Below are positions 25,664-35,200 of a stretch of 64,000 nt of DNA, piece after piece (the stretch's first letter is position 1; each line of letters opens with the position of its first letter). The position numbers and the translations under genes are program-made. The notes under the pieces were generated by a model, which saw only the letters and a list, made by a program, of their open reading frames with translations, ran no database searches and was not told the origin of the DNA. This DNA is from an uncultured Flavobacteriia bacterium (GTDB taxonomy: Bacteria > Bacteroidota > Bacteroidia > Flavobacteriales_D > Crocinitomicaceae), in assembly GCA_937975705.1 (NCBI GenBank), contig CALJTX010000040.1, forward strand, positions 1 through 64,000. Reading direction: 5' to 3'.

Positions 25664-28600
25664 ATGAAAACACTTCGTTTAATAACAAATTTATGCTTTT
25701 TATTCCTTGCAGGAACAGCTTTCTCGCAAGGTTTACAAGGTATTGTAGTTGAAAAATACTACTCAGCAAATACCGCTGATGTTTCAGGTCAAGAAAGTGG
25801 TTCATTGACACCACTCACTTCCTCTTCTGTTACGTATCGCGTTTATGTCGATATGGCTTCTGGTTACAAATTCAATCAAATCTTTGCTGTACCAGGTAAT
25901 TCTTTGACAGTCAACACCACTACAGCTTTCTATAATGATCCTGGTTATGGTGTTTCTGCAGGTGCTAATGGCATCAGTGCAACAAACTATCCTAAAAAAA
26001 CAACTGCTCTTGATTCATGGTTTACTACAGGTGCGGCATACAACGGAAAAGTTGGTGTTTTGAAGTCTGAAGATACTGATGGTGCTGTTGCAAATACAAA
26101 CGGTTTATTGACAAACAACCCTGGTGGTTGTTTTGGCTCGGCTATTCAAGGTTCAGGTGCACAAGATGGTAACCTTGCAGGTACGCAAAACACCCATTGG
26201 GCTAATCCAAATGCACTTGGAGGTTTCAGTACTTTGGCTGCTTTAGATAATTCTTCAACAAGTGGTTCTATTGTAATAACTGATGGTGCCTTGGCAGCAT
26301 TAGGAGGAATTGTTGGCCCATTGTCTTCAAATATGGTATTGATTGGCCAATTTACAACAACCGGTCAATTCAGCTTCGCATTAAACGTTCAAATTCAAAA
26401 CATCAGTACAGGTATTGCTGAGAACTACTACGCTTCTAACCCTCCAAGTGGCGGACTTACACACGCTTCTTTGACTTTAGCTCCAAACACCCCTCCATCT
26501 GTTACTTTAGCAGCTAGCCCTTCAAGTTCAGGTATCATCACTGGTACGTCAATGACTTTTACAGCTACGGCTACAGATAACGGTTCAGTAACTGGTGTTC
26601 AATTCTTTGACAACGGTGTTTTATTAAATGGCACGGTTACAAACTCAGGTAGTACTTATACTTATACGTATACTGCTTCATCTAATGGCGCGCATGCGAT
26701 TACTGCTAAAGCGACAGATAACGATTGTGCTTCAACCACATCAACCGCACACAACTTTACAGTTGCGGCCAACCAAGCGCCAACAGTTTCTGGCTTAACT
26801 GCTCCTGCAACAGCTTATTTAGGATCTAGCGTTACGTTTACTTGTACTGCTGCTGACGTAGATGGTACGGTTTCTTCTGTTGAGTTTTTTGTAAACTCTG
26901 TTTCTATCGGTAACGGTACATTGGCTAACGGTACTTACTCGAAGTCTTACAGTGTGCCAGCAAACGTCAACGGTACCTATTCTGTTCAAGCCAAAGCAAC
27001 TGATAACCTTTCTTTGGTAGGAGCTTTTGCTACTACTTCTATGAACGTTATTGCCAATACGCCTCCATCAGTTGCATTAAACAACCCAACGGGAAGTCTG
27101 TTGATTTCTGCGCCTACAGTAATTACCCTTACTGCTACTGCTGCTGACATCGATGGTATTGACTCTGTGAACTTCTTCATCAACAACCTTTTTGTAGGTG
27201 CTGGTTCAATGACTGCTGGTAATTCAACAAATGGAACTTGGACTTACGCTTACACGAGCACACCAGGTATCAAAACATTTACTGCTAAAGCGATTGATGA
27301 TTTTCAAGCAAAAACAACTTCATCTGCTGTTACTTTAGATATCGCAGATCCAAATGCGCTTCCTTACAAAGTGAAAAACGTAGTTCAAGCTTGTGACCAA
27401 ACAACTTTCTTGATGCCAGTAGCTGTTTCGAACACGTACACAGTAGACAACGTCATTGGTTATGACATTTCATTGACTTACGACGCATCGAAATTAACAC
27501 CTACAGGTAATGTGTTTGTAGCGAATAACCTTTATTCAAATGCTGCTCACATCGAAACTGCAACTTCAATTGGTACTCCAAGTGGTAACAACGGTACAAT
27601 GCAAATATCATTGAACTTCAACGGTAATGCTCCTGCTTCTGCTGAGTTCAATGGTACAAATGCAGATATCTTTACTGTACAGTTTGCAAAAACAGGTGCT
27701 TTTGCAGGTGTTGATACTGCGGCTGTAGCGATCTCTTCAATCCAAGAAAGTTACATTACTGGTGTATTGAACAAAACGGCAAATGCTGGTAAGGCGATTT
27801 CTTTCAAGAATCAAAACTACCCTGCCACATTATTGTTCTGGTCTGATAACCAAGCGATCAAATACAACTCTGCTAACCCAAATGCATTCTTGGTTACGAA
27901 TGTTAATGGTTCTGTTTCTACAACAGGTACAGCATCTTCGGCATCTACATCTTTAACGATTCCAAATGGTGTTACTGATATTGTAGCAGGAATGAAAGTT
28001 GTTGCTGACGGTATTCCAGCATCTGCTACTGTAGCAAGTATTTCTGGTACAACTGTTACTTTGTCAACAGCAACTACAGCAGCACTTACAGCAGCACCGG
28101 TAGCATTTGTTTCAGCTTCAGCAGTTCAACCGAATACATCAGGATTATTTACACACATCCTTACAAATGGTCAGCAAGTGCGCATTTCTCGCGACATTTC
28201 TAATAACAACTCAGTGCAGTTGTTAGTGAATGGAGCAGATGCTGTATTAGGTAAAACCCTTCTTTTGAATGGTAACTTTACACCTTCTGTTTACCAAATC
28301 ATCGCATTAGACGTCAACCTTGATGGTGTAGTTTCAGCAGGTGATATCTCACAAATCAAGCAACGTGCTACTTTGGCAATTCCAGAATTCCGTCAAGCAT
28401 GGAACTATTCTGCGGCTGGTGTGTCTAACGGCCATCCGTCTAAAGACTGGTTGTTCATTGACCACACAACTGTTGCCAACAACTCGGCATATCAAATCTC
28501 TGCAACTTTCCCAGCTAACGATAACGTTGGTTACTCGAAAGCGAAGGTTCCAGTTGTTCCATTTAGCATCAATGCGAATGTATCGAACTACGCAAATTGT

Positions 28601-29305
28601 CCTGAAATCCAAACTGAAAACTATATGGGTATCATGTTAGGTGACGTAAACGCGAGTTATGCTACTTACACAGCAGATGGTGTATTGAAGTCTAATGGTG
28701 CTGTAGTTCTTGACTTAGCTGCTTCTAAACAAGAAGGCAACAACTTCCGTATCCCTGTTTCTTTTGAAGCTACTGAAGTAGTAAATTCATTAGATTTTGC
28801 TGTTCGTTTCAACAACAACATGAACTACACTGAAACAGCTCAATTGGATGAGAATGCAGAACTTACTTCATTCATGAATGCACAAGATCAAACGCTTCGT
28901 TTTTCTAGCTTTAATGTAGCAAACTTTGAAACGGGTGCAAATGTTGCCGAATTAGTTGTTTCAACTCAAAACGGTAAATTGACTCAAAAAGATATCGTTG
29001 TAGATTTAGCAATCATTAACGGTAAGCCAGTTGACATGAAGTTTGCGAAGTCTTCTGAGGCTTTACAACAAACTTTGAATGTACAGGTTTATCCTAACCC
29101 GAACAACGGTACGTTTGCAGTAGAATCAGTTGAAGGCGCTCAAGTATCAATTATTGATATGAACGGCCGCATGATTACTGAATCAGCTCAGATTCCAGTT
29201 TCTGGTAAATTGACAATCAACCTTTCTCAGGTGAATGCAGGAGTGTATTTTGTACGCGTGCAAAATGCAAACTTCAGCACCATCAAAAAGGTGATTATAG
29301 AATAA
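25664..29305 (+). CDS. Giant VEKYY-domain T9SS protein D with Ig-like, cohesin-like and dockerin-like modules
   Basis: The 1213-residue protein has a signal peptide (1-22) and a VEKYY domain (about 23-275, GLQGIVVEKYYSAN and GVLKSEDTDG). Three Ig-like repeats follow (about 277-562, each with PPSV/APTV and a FFDN/FFVN/FFIN strand). A cohesin-like domain (about 570-705) comes next, then an inserted Ser/Thr/Ala-rich module (about 742-820). A dockerin-like calcium loop at about 882 (DVNLDGVVSAGDISQIKQR) and a second cohesin-like region (about 1005-1110) precede a type A sorting domain (about 1140-1213, VYPNPNNGTF and VNAGVYFVRVQNA). It is the most elaborate member of the paralogue set and is predicted to sit on the cell surface. 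Hairpins bound it on both sides. Confidence 0.72.
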   Translation: MKTLRLITNLCFLFLAGTAFSQGLQGIVVEKYYSANTADVSGQESGSLTPLTSSSVTYRVYVDMASGYKFNQIFAVPGNSLTVNTTTAFYNDPGYGVSAGANGISATNYPKKTTALDSWFTTGAAYNGKVGVLKSEDTDGAVANTNGLLTNNPGGCFGSAIQGSGAQDGNLAGTQNTHWANPNALGGFSTLAALDNSSTSGSIVITDGALAALGGIVGPLSSNMVLIGQFTTTGQFSFALNVQIQNISTGIAENYYASNPPSGGLTHASLTLAPNTPPSVTLAASPSSSGIITGTSMTFTATATDNGSVTGVQFFDNGVLLNGTVTNSGSTYTYTYTASSNGAHAITAKATDNDCASTTSTAHNFTVAANQAPTVSGLTAPATAYLGSSVTFTCTAADVDGTVSSVEFFVNSVSIGNGTLANGTYSKSYSVPANVNGTYSVQAKATDNLSLVGAFATTSMNVIANTPPSVALNNPTGSLLISAPTVITLTATAADIDGIDSVNFFINNLFVGAGSMTAGNSTNGTWTYAYTSTPGIKTFTAKAIDDFQAKTTSSAVTLDIADPNALPYKVKNVVQACDQTTFLMPVAVSNTYTVDNVIGYDISLTYDASKLTPTGNVFVANNLYSNAAHIETATSIGTPSGNNGTMQISLNFNGNAPASAEFNGTNADIFTVQFAKTGAFAGVDTAAVAISSIQESYITGVLNKTANAGKAISFKNQNYPATLLFWSDNQAIKYNSANPNAFLVTNVNGSVSTTGTASSASTSLTIPNGVTDIVAGMKVVADGIPASATVASISGTTVTLSTATTAALTAAPVAFVSASAVQPNTSGLFTHILTNGQQVRISRDISNNNSVQLLVNGADAVLGKTLLLNGNFTPSVYQIIALDVNLDGVVSAGDISQIKQRATLAIPEFRQAWNYSAAGVSNGHPSKDWLFIDHTTVANNSAYQISATFPANDNVGYSKAKVPVVPFSINANVSNYANCPEIQTENYMGIMLGDVNASYATYTADGVLKSNGAVVLDLAASKQEGNNFRIPVSFEATEVVNSLDFAVRFNNNMNYTETAQLDENAELTSFMNAQDQTLRFSSFNVANFETGANVAELVVSTQNGKLTQKDIVVDLAIINGKPVDMKFAKSSEALQQTLNVQVYPNPNNGTFAVESVEGAQVSIIDMNGRMITESAQIPVSGKLTINLSQVNAGVYFVRVQNANFSTIKKVIIE
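27890..28130 (+). other. Inserted Ser/Thr/Ala-rich module inside the 25664 protein
   Basis: About residues 742-820 interrupt an otherwise continuous region between SANPNAFLVT and NTSGLFTHIL. The insert has short phrases such as GMKVVADGIPASATVASISG and TVTLSTATTAA. These resemble the insert of the neighbouring 23371 protein (GQSVYDGSTLLGTIAGI and AYITLVANLTQAV). It is probably a small beta-sandwich module added to a surface protein. Confidence 0.45.
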
Positions 29306-29327
29306 TTGTATTGTTCACCAACTACAA

Positions 29328-29357
29328 AAAAGTCGCGTTCTTCGGAACGCGACTTTT
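29328..29357 (+). terminator. Terminator-like hairpin between the 25664 and 29376 genes
   Basis: A perfect 13-bp stem AAAAGTCGCGTTC/GAACGCGACTTTT closes on TTCG, with four T's ending the right arm followed by CTT. It is among the strongest stems in the window and sits 18 bases before the next ATG. Confidence 0.85.
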
Positions 29358-29375
29358 CTTGTATAAAAACTAAAA

Positions 29376-30602
29376 ATGATGAAAACTAATTTTTTACTCT
29401 ACATTCTATTCGGATTCAGTGGCCTATTTTGGGCACAAAAAGGTGATGGCATTCAATTTACCAATCCTAAAGCACTTTCAGATACAATCGTCTTTGACAT
29501 TGACAATGCAACTTATTATACCAACTCAGGTTCGGATTTCATCGATATTCCTGTGCTATTAAAATCAACAGACCTCACGATCAATTCATTTGATTTTTGG
29601 TTCCAATTCAATACAAATGAGCTGACGTATGTATCTACTGCATCACTCATCGCAGGCCTAGACGCCTTTAGTAATTTCAATCAAGCAAATTTTTACCTGA
29701 GCAATACTTCCTCAGGAACATCCATAAATTTTAACATTCCAACCAACACACCAGTTATTAAATTGACATTTCAATTGGCTGCCTCGTGTGCACTTATCAA
29801 TTCACAAGATTTCAATAATGTCACCACCCTTTTTGATGGAGACGTCAGCAGTTACAAATTTACTGCACCGGCACCAAGCCCTATTCAAGTCCTAAGTTCG
29901 CTTCCGACATGTAGTCATAATTACATTACCTTTTCCTACGATAGCCTCTATTCAGGAAAACCAATTACACAATATAGCTGGGACTTCGCAAATGCAGATT
30001 TTTCATCCTTACAAACGGATTCTACAATATTTACTCAATCCGGAAACTTTTCAGTTTTACTAGATGTCGTCACTTCCGACGGTTGCAGCTATTCAACATC
30101 TTATCCAATTGAGATTACAGAAGGGCCGTTAGCTAGTTTTACGTATACACAAGGCGGCACGCAAACCGAAGTCGTTTTTACAAATACGAGTTCTTTTTCA
30201 AGCGGTATCATAACCGATTTCCATTGGGACTTCGGAGACGGTCAAAGTTCTTCGCAAGAAAACCCGACCGCAACCTTTCCTGGAGCAGACACCTATCCGG
30301 TTACTTTGACTGTAGTTGCAGATAACGGTTGCGAGAATTCTACTACCTCAATGATTTCTACTGTAGGTCTTCAAGATATTGATTTAGCCTCAATTCACTT
30401 GAATCCAAATCCAGCGCATTCCATTATTTCAATTCATTCACCTTTTGAAATAGGGGAATGGGTGATTTTAGACCAATCTGGTAAGGTATTTTTAAATGGG
30501 AATGATCAAAACTCACAAATGAGCATTTCAGTAGAACAATTTGCTGCTGGTATTTATCATCTTCAAATCGGAAGTCAGCAATTTAAATTTGTTAAGCATT
30601 AA
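29376..30602 (+). CDS. Cohesin-like plus PKD secreted protein with T9SS type A sorting domain
   Basis: The 408-residue protein has a signal peptide (about 1-20). A cohesin-like domain (about 35-165) follows, with DFIDIPVLLKSTDLTINSFDFWFQFN. Two PKD-like domains come next (about 175-335, with ITQYSWDFANAD and FHWDFGDGQSSSQENP). A short type A sorting domain ends the protein (about 340-408, LNPNPAHSIISIHS and FAAGIYHLQIG). Cohesin-like domains bind dockerins in cellulosomes; in Bacteroidota they also occur in other surface proteins. The dockerin-like motifs of the two preceding gene products make an interaction possible, which is inference only. It ends the surface block and is predicted to be exported and surface attached. 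Confidence 0.72.
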   Translation: MMKTNFLLYILFGFSGLFWAQKGDGIQFTNPKALSDTIVFDIDNATYYTNSGSDFIDIPVLLKSTDLTINSFDFWFQFNTNELTYVSTASLIAGLDAFSNFNQANFYLSNTSSGTSINFNIPTNTPVIKLTFQLAASCALINSQDFNNVTTLFDGDVSSYKFTAPAPSPIQVLSSLPTCSHNYITFSYDSLYSGKPITQYSWDFANADFSSLQTDSTIFTQSGNFSVLLDVVTSDGCSYSTSYPIEITEGPLASFTYTQGGTQTEVVFTNTSSFSSGIITDFHWDFGDGQSSSQENPTATFPGADTYPVTLTVVADNGCENSTTSMISTVGLQDIDLASIHLNPNPAHSIISIHSPFEIGEWVILDQSGKVFLNGNDQNSQMSISVEQFAAGIYHLQIGSQQFKFVKH

Positions 30603-30705
30603 GTTATTTGAACTTATTGCCTATTGCAAAAACGTGAGTTGTTGTTTTTGACTATATACGTTAAGGTATTTTAGGTATTTTGTGATTTTATGAATAAATG
30701 TTATA

Positions 30706-30749
30706 TTCGTTTTAGCTAATGCTTTCATACTCAACTACGTTAAAACGAA
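30706..30749 (+). promoter_or_regulatory. Inverted repeat in the leader of the 30756 gene
   Basis: TTCGTTTTA (30706-30714) and TAAAACGAA (30741-30749) are exact reverse complements separated by 26 bases, ending 6 bases before the ATG. This could form a leader hairpin or be a divided operator. No T tract follows, so it is not a terminator. Confidence 0.4.
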
Positions 30750-30755
30750 CAAACT

Positions 30756-31253
30756 ATGGCAACTTTTATTCAAACCAGCGGGGGATACCTGCGCAGTACC
30801 CGTATCAATTACTGGACAATTTTTGCAGTTCAAACATTTGTAGCCCTCTTTGCTATTTTGGTCAATGTCAGTAAGCCCGTCGACTTCGGCAAATTTCACC
30901 CAAATGACATCATGGCTTATTTTATCCCAACAATTGCACTTGGCGGCCTAATGGCCTCTCAAATTATCTTTAAGCAACGCCTGCATCGGATTTCAGAAAG
31001 GAGTCAGTTTAAACAAAAACTCGAATGCTATAAGTCTGCACTCATGACGCGTTTTGCATTATTGGAAGGGCCAAATTTAATGGTGCTGGCTGCATATTTT
31101 TTCACGGACAATCCGCTTTATTTGGCAATGGCTATTCTGTCTTTAGTTGTCTACTTATCTGCACTTCCCAATGTAAAATCGATTTCAAGAGACCTGAAAT
31201 TAACATCAGAGGAGAGCGCACATTTGGGCAATCCAGCTTATCCTTTGACTTAA
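30756..31253 (+). CDS. Small four-helix membrane protein of unknown function
   Basis: The 165-residue protein has four predicted membrane helices at about 19-38, 51-72, 96-115 and 118-137. A positively charged loop lies between helices 2 and 3 (KQRLHRISERSQFKQKLE). No known enzymatic motif is present. It stands alone after the surface block and converges with the GT9 gene, with 9 bases between the stops. The intergenic region before it (153 bases) holds an inverted repeat but no good TAnnTTTG box. Reading-frame quality and helix pattern support a real gene. Confidence 0.65.
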   Translation: MATFIQTSGGYLRSTRINYWTIFAVQTFVALFAILVNVSKPVDFGKFHPNDIMAYFIPTIALGGLMASQIIFKQRLHRISERSQFKQKLECYKSALMTRFALLEGPNLMVLAAYFFTDNPLYLAMAILSLVVYLSALPNVKSISRDLKLTSEESAHLGNPAYPLT

Positions 31254-31262
31254 ATGCTTCTT

Positions 31263-32231
31263 TTAAGGTAAAGACAAACTATTCCCACATTTAAAATGCC
31301 CCTTCGGGCAACTTTTGTGGCCGTGTAAGCCACAGGGGCGGCAGTCGAGGTCTTTCACTTCAATGATTTCCGACTGATCAGAAAGCGGCCCAAAGCCGAA
31401 TTCAGGAACCGTAGAACAGAAAAAGGTGCTCACGGGTGCGTTGGTAGCAGATGCCAAATGCAAAGGGCCAGAGTCATTGACGTAATTGTGTTTTGCACCA
31501 GCCATAAGTGCGGCAGATTGCAATAGCGTTAGTTTGCCAGCTAGATTGATGACTTGTGAGCTTCTTGTTTTTTGTACAATTTCATCGAGGTAGGCGCGGT
31601 CAGAAGGCGCTCCTAAAAGATAAATACCAGTATTTGTTGTTGACAACTTCTCTATCAATGTCAACCAGATTTCTTGAGGTGCTTGTTTGGTAAACCATAC
31701 GCTCGTTGGCGCCAAGCAGTGATAAGAAACTTCTTGGTAATTGCGTACTTTGGTGTGGTCTTCTTGGGTTGGATACAACTGAGGTCGGCGGGTAGGTGAG
31801 GCTACCAGATCAGCGATGAGTTGCAGGTTGCGGTCCACCTCATGCCAATTGGGCTTCATTTCGTGCTTGAAGCGCTTGCTAAACAAAAACGACAACGGAT
31901 TTTTTTCAAAACCTCGACTTTCTTTTCCTCTGGCTAAAATGGTAAGAATGCCAGAACTCGCAAATCTTTGGAGATTGATAATGAGGTCGTATTGTTGAGC
32001 GCGTAAGGTTTTAGCTAAGCTCCAGAGGTTCTTGACTTTTTGACTTTTATCGAAAATAAATACTTGGTTCAAAAACGGATGTGCTGCAAGTAAACTTTCG
32101 TTTCCTTTTTTGACCACCACATCGATTTGTGCTTGTTGGTATTGCCTATGTAGGTTTTCCCAAATAGGTGAAGCGAGGATGACATCGCCCAAAAAGGCAG
32201 TTTGAATGACGAGAATGCGTTCTAATTTCAT
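31263..32231 (-). CDS. Glycosyltransferase family 9 (heptosyltransferase-like)
   Basis: The 322-residue protein matches ADP-heptose:LPS heptosyltransferases. It starts ILVIQTAFLGDVILASPIWENL, the family's acceptor-side motif. Later it has YDLIINLQRFASSG, the donor-site YVNDSGPLHLASATNAPV, and a Cys-rich end (CRPCGLHGHKSCPKGHFKC). Such enzymes add sugars to lipopolysaccharide core or similar envelope glycans. Its ATG overlaps the stop of the upstream T9SS type B gene in ATGA, so translation is probably coupled. Acceptor and sugar cannot be told from sequence. Confidence 0.88.
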   Translation of the reverse strand: MKLERILVIQTAFLGDVILASPIWENLHRQYQQAQIDVVVKKGNESLLAAHPFLNQVFIFDKSQKVKNLWSLAKTLRAQQYDLIINLQRFASSGILTILARGKESRGFEKNPLSFLFSKRFKHEMKPNWHEVDRNLQLIADLVASPTRRPQLYPTQEDHTKVRNYQEVSYHCLAPTSVWFTKQAPQEIWLTLIEKLSTTNTGIYLLGAPSDRAYLDEIVQKTRSSQVINLAGKLTLLQSAALMAGAKHNYVNDSGPLHLASATNAPVSTFFCSTVPEFGFGPLSDQSEIIEVKDLDCRPCGLHGHKSCPKGHFKCGNSLSLP

Positions 32232-35200
32232 CGGATGAGCGTCACGTAACCCTGCTTGACGATAGCGTCGGTTTTATTGATGATCAGTTCTATGCGGTAC
32301 TGAAAAACATCGTTGGTAGCAGGTAAGCCAGAGCTACTAATGATGCCATCCCAGCCTGCGGCAGGGTCATTGGTTTCAAAGACAATTTTGCCCCAGCGGT
32401 CAATAATACTGAACGTATATTTATCTGGGTCAACGTTTTGCACTACAGGCAAGAAAATAGGGTTGAGCCCGTCGGGCGTAAATGCATTTGGAACGAACAT
32501 CAAGGGTTCGTATTGCAAACAAAAGATATTTGATAAACTACTGTCTGTAAAACTAGTTTGCGTCACGTTTTCTAAAGCCATGATTTGATAACAAACCTCT
32601 CCGTTGTTGCGCAATTGTGAAACGTCGTCAGTGATGCTATAACTGCCGTCGGGTAAAACTTGAACCGGAATGGTTTCCCAGGTTCCATAGGCGTTTCTGA
32701 ACACCTGATAACTCGCGATGGCTCCGGCAAATTGGGTGTAGGGCGTCCAGTTGAGCGTATTGATCATGTTGTACTGATCGGCGCTGCCCGTAACAAAAAT
32801 GGTGGTGTTTTCATTGGCGTAGTTGCCGGTGTTGCCACAACTATCGAGGTAAATGCTGCGGTAGGTCCAGGGCCCCCATTGGGTATCTACGTCTTCATCT
32901 AGGAAATAGGCGCCGTTGTTACTGACGGCTGCCGTGCCAATTAGTTGAAACACGCCATTGGTGTCTTTTCTTTCAAATTGTACCTCGTTGATGCCCACAC
33001 TGGCGTCTATCCAGACTTTGAGTTCGATGTCTTTTTCATTGACGCTCGCTACCCTAAAGTAATGAACACTTGGTGGTGTAGGTTGCGGCATGGTGAAACA
33101 AAGCGGATTGGAGAAAGCCGAGAAGCCATTTTGTAAATTGGCTTTGACATACAGACAATAACTTTCGTTTTTGATAAGATTGACGCTGGTAGTTGTGTCG
33201 TTTGTCGTCTGAAGGAGCGTCCAGGTGTTGTTGTGTTTACTCCAGATTTCATAGGAAAGCACGGCATTGCCGCTATATTTGCTCCAAGTCAAATTGACGC
33301 GTTGTGGGCACATATCAATGAGGTAGCTGGCTTGAATAGAAGTATGGAGGTTGGCTTTGGCTGAGGTTTGAAAAGAGGGCGGGTTGTTGGTGGTGAAGCA
33401 GGAGTCAAAAGCCGCAACGGTGTAGGTATAAGGGCCGCCGTTGAACGGAACACTGTGCAAATAACTGGTGTTGTTTTGTCCGTAAACGGTATCGAGTTCG
33501 ATTAGAAAGCCGTTGGCGTCAAAAGTATAGACCACATAACCGTAGGTGTCGGGGGCAGCATTGACATTCCATTGCACTTGTAGCTGTTGGGTACTGGTAT
33601 CAAAGCCCACACTTGATAGCACCGGAATATAAGGCGTCATCATGTCGGTAAGGGAGTCGCCTGGTCGGTTTGAATTGAAATTGCAAGTAGTGGTTTTGAG
33701 ATTGACGCGATAGCGCAGAAATTCGTGGCAAAGATCGATGGTGTCGGTGTATGTGGTTTGGTTGTAAGGAACACTATCTAAAAAGTTGAAAAAATTGGTC
33801 GGGTACTCGCGATAAATATAATAATGACTGTTGTAGAGTGGGGAAGGTGTTGTTTTGGGTTTGTTCCAAGTAAGAACGGCTGTTCCGTTATTCGGATTGT
33901 TGAGTGTCAGGAAGATATTTTTAACGGTGTCTGAATAACTTAAAAAGGTGCCTGCGCAACCCGAAGCAACGGCTATGTAAAAGTCGTGATTGCTCCAAAT
34001 TGGTGGGATGGTCATGTTGGTTGCATTGACGTCTAAAGTGTCATGTAATAAGCCATTTTGGAGTGAATACAATTGAAAAGCTGAAAAACCAGTTGTACTT
34101 CCTGTATTGATAGAGGGCCAATTGATCGTGAGTTCATTGCCGTTATTGGTTTGGATACAAGCGATATCTGGCGCTGCAATGATACCCGAATTGAGTACGT
34201 GAATGGTGAGAGTGGCATACTGTACTTGAGGAATAGGGCAGACGTCGTCTGAAGCTTTCAAGACAAAATGATATGTTTTTTGGGCCTGTGCTTGACCCTG
34301 ACCATCTAAGATGTGGTCGCAGGTGGTTTGCCAAGTGAACTGCGCTTGAATTTGGCTGGCTGCAGTATACGGCAAAGCAACATTTAAACTTGGACAAGGT
34401 CCTACAGCGCAAGGGAATTGGGCCTCTAGCGTTATGTTTTGTGGGTTGCCATTGATTTGGGTATCGGGGTCTGTTATGAGTAAGGGCACATCGATGAGGT
34501 CTCCGGCATTTACAGTGAGTTCGAATGAGGTGCCAGCAGCAAAGGGAGGTGCAATAATGGGCGGGAAATTACTGCTGTTGCAAGGCTGCAAAACAAGTTG
34601 TATTTCGCGTTCTGTTTCCGAAATAAGCAACCCACCTCGATAAGCTTTCACGACAATTTTTAGGGCGTAATTGCCAATGGTGAAACTATTGAAGGTCAGA
34701 TTGCCGTTGAGCGGGTTCAGCACCGCGGCAATATTACTTGCATTAATGGCTGGCCCAGGCGTTGGACTGGCAAAACTAAAACCATTGACAAAAGGAATTG
34801 GCGCTGGATTGCTGGGCGGGTTGTAAGCGCCCGTTGGGAAGTGATCGAAGGGAATGCCGAATTCAAAGTGCAGGGAGTCTAGGTTGGCATCGCTCACGGC
34901 TGCATTGTATTGGTAAGGAAGGCCCGCGCAACTTACAAAATTGGGGTCTTCGTTGAAAATTGGTGAATCGTCGGGTTGGGCCAAGTTGAAGATTTTGGCC
35001 ACGAGTGTCATGCCGTAGGTGGAGGGATTGCTGAGGTTGGTAAGGGCGCCGCTGCGCGAGAAGTTTTCGTAGGTAAAGGCCCAACCTTGGGCTGGGGGTG
35101 TGCCGCTGAGGGCAATTGGCGCGCTGCGGTAGATGACTTTTTCAATGGCGCCGATGCCGTTTCCGCCGTTGTTGCCCGTGCCACAAAGCAGTGGGCTAGC

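Noticed and set aside
30627..30650. CAAAAAC/GTTTTTG hairpin after the 29376 gene as a terminator
   Set aside because: The stem is almost all A-T and no T tract follows it, so it is unlikely to terminate.
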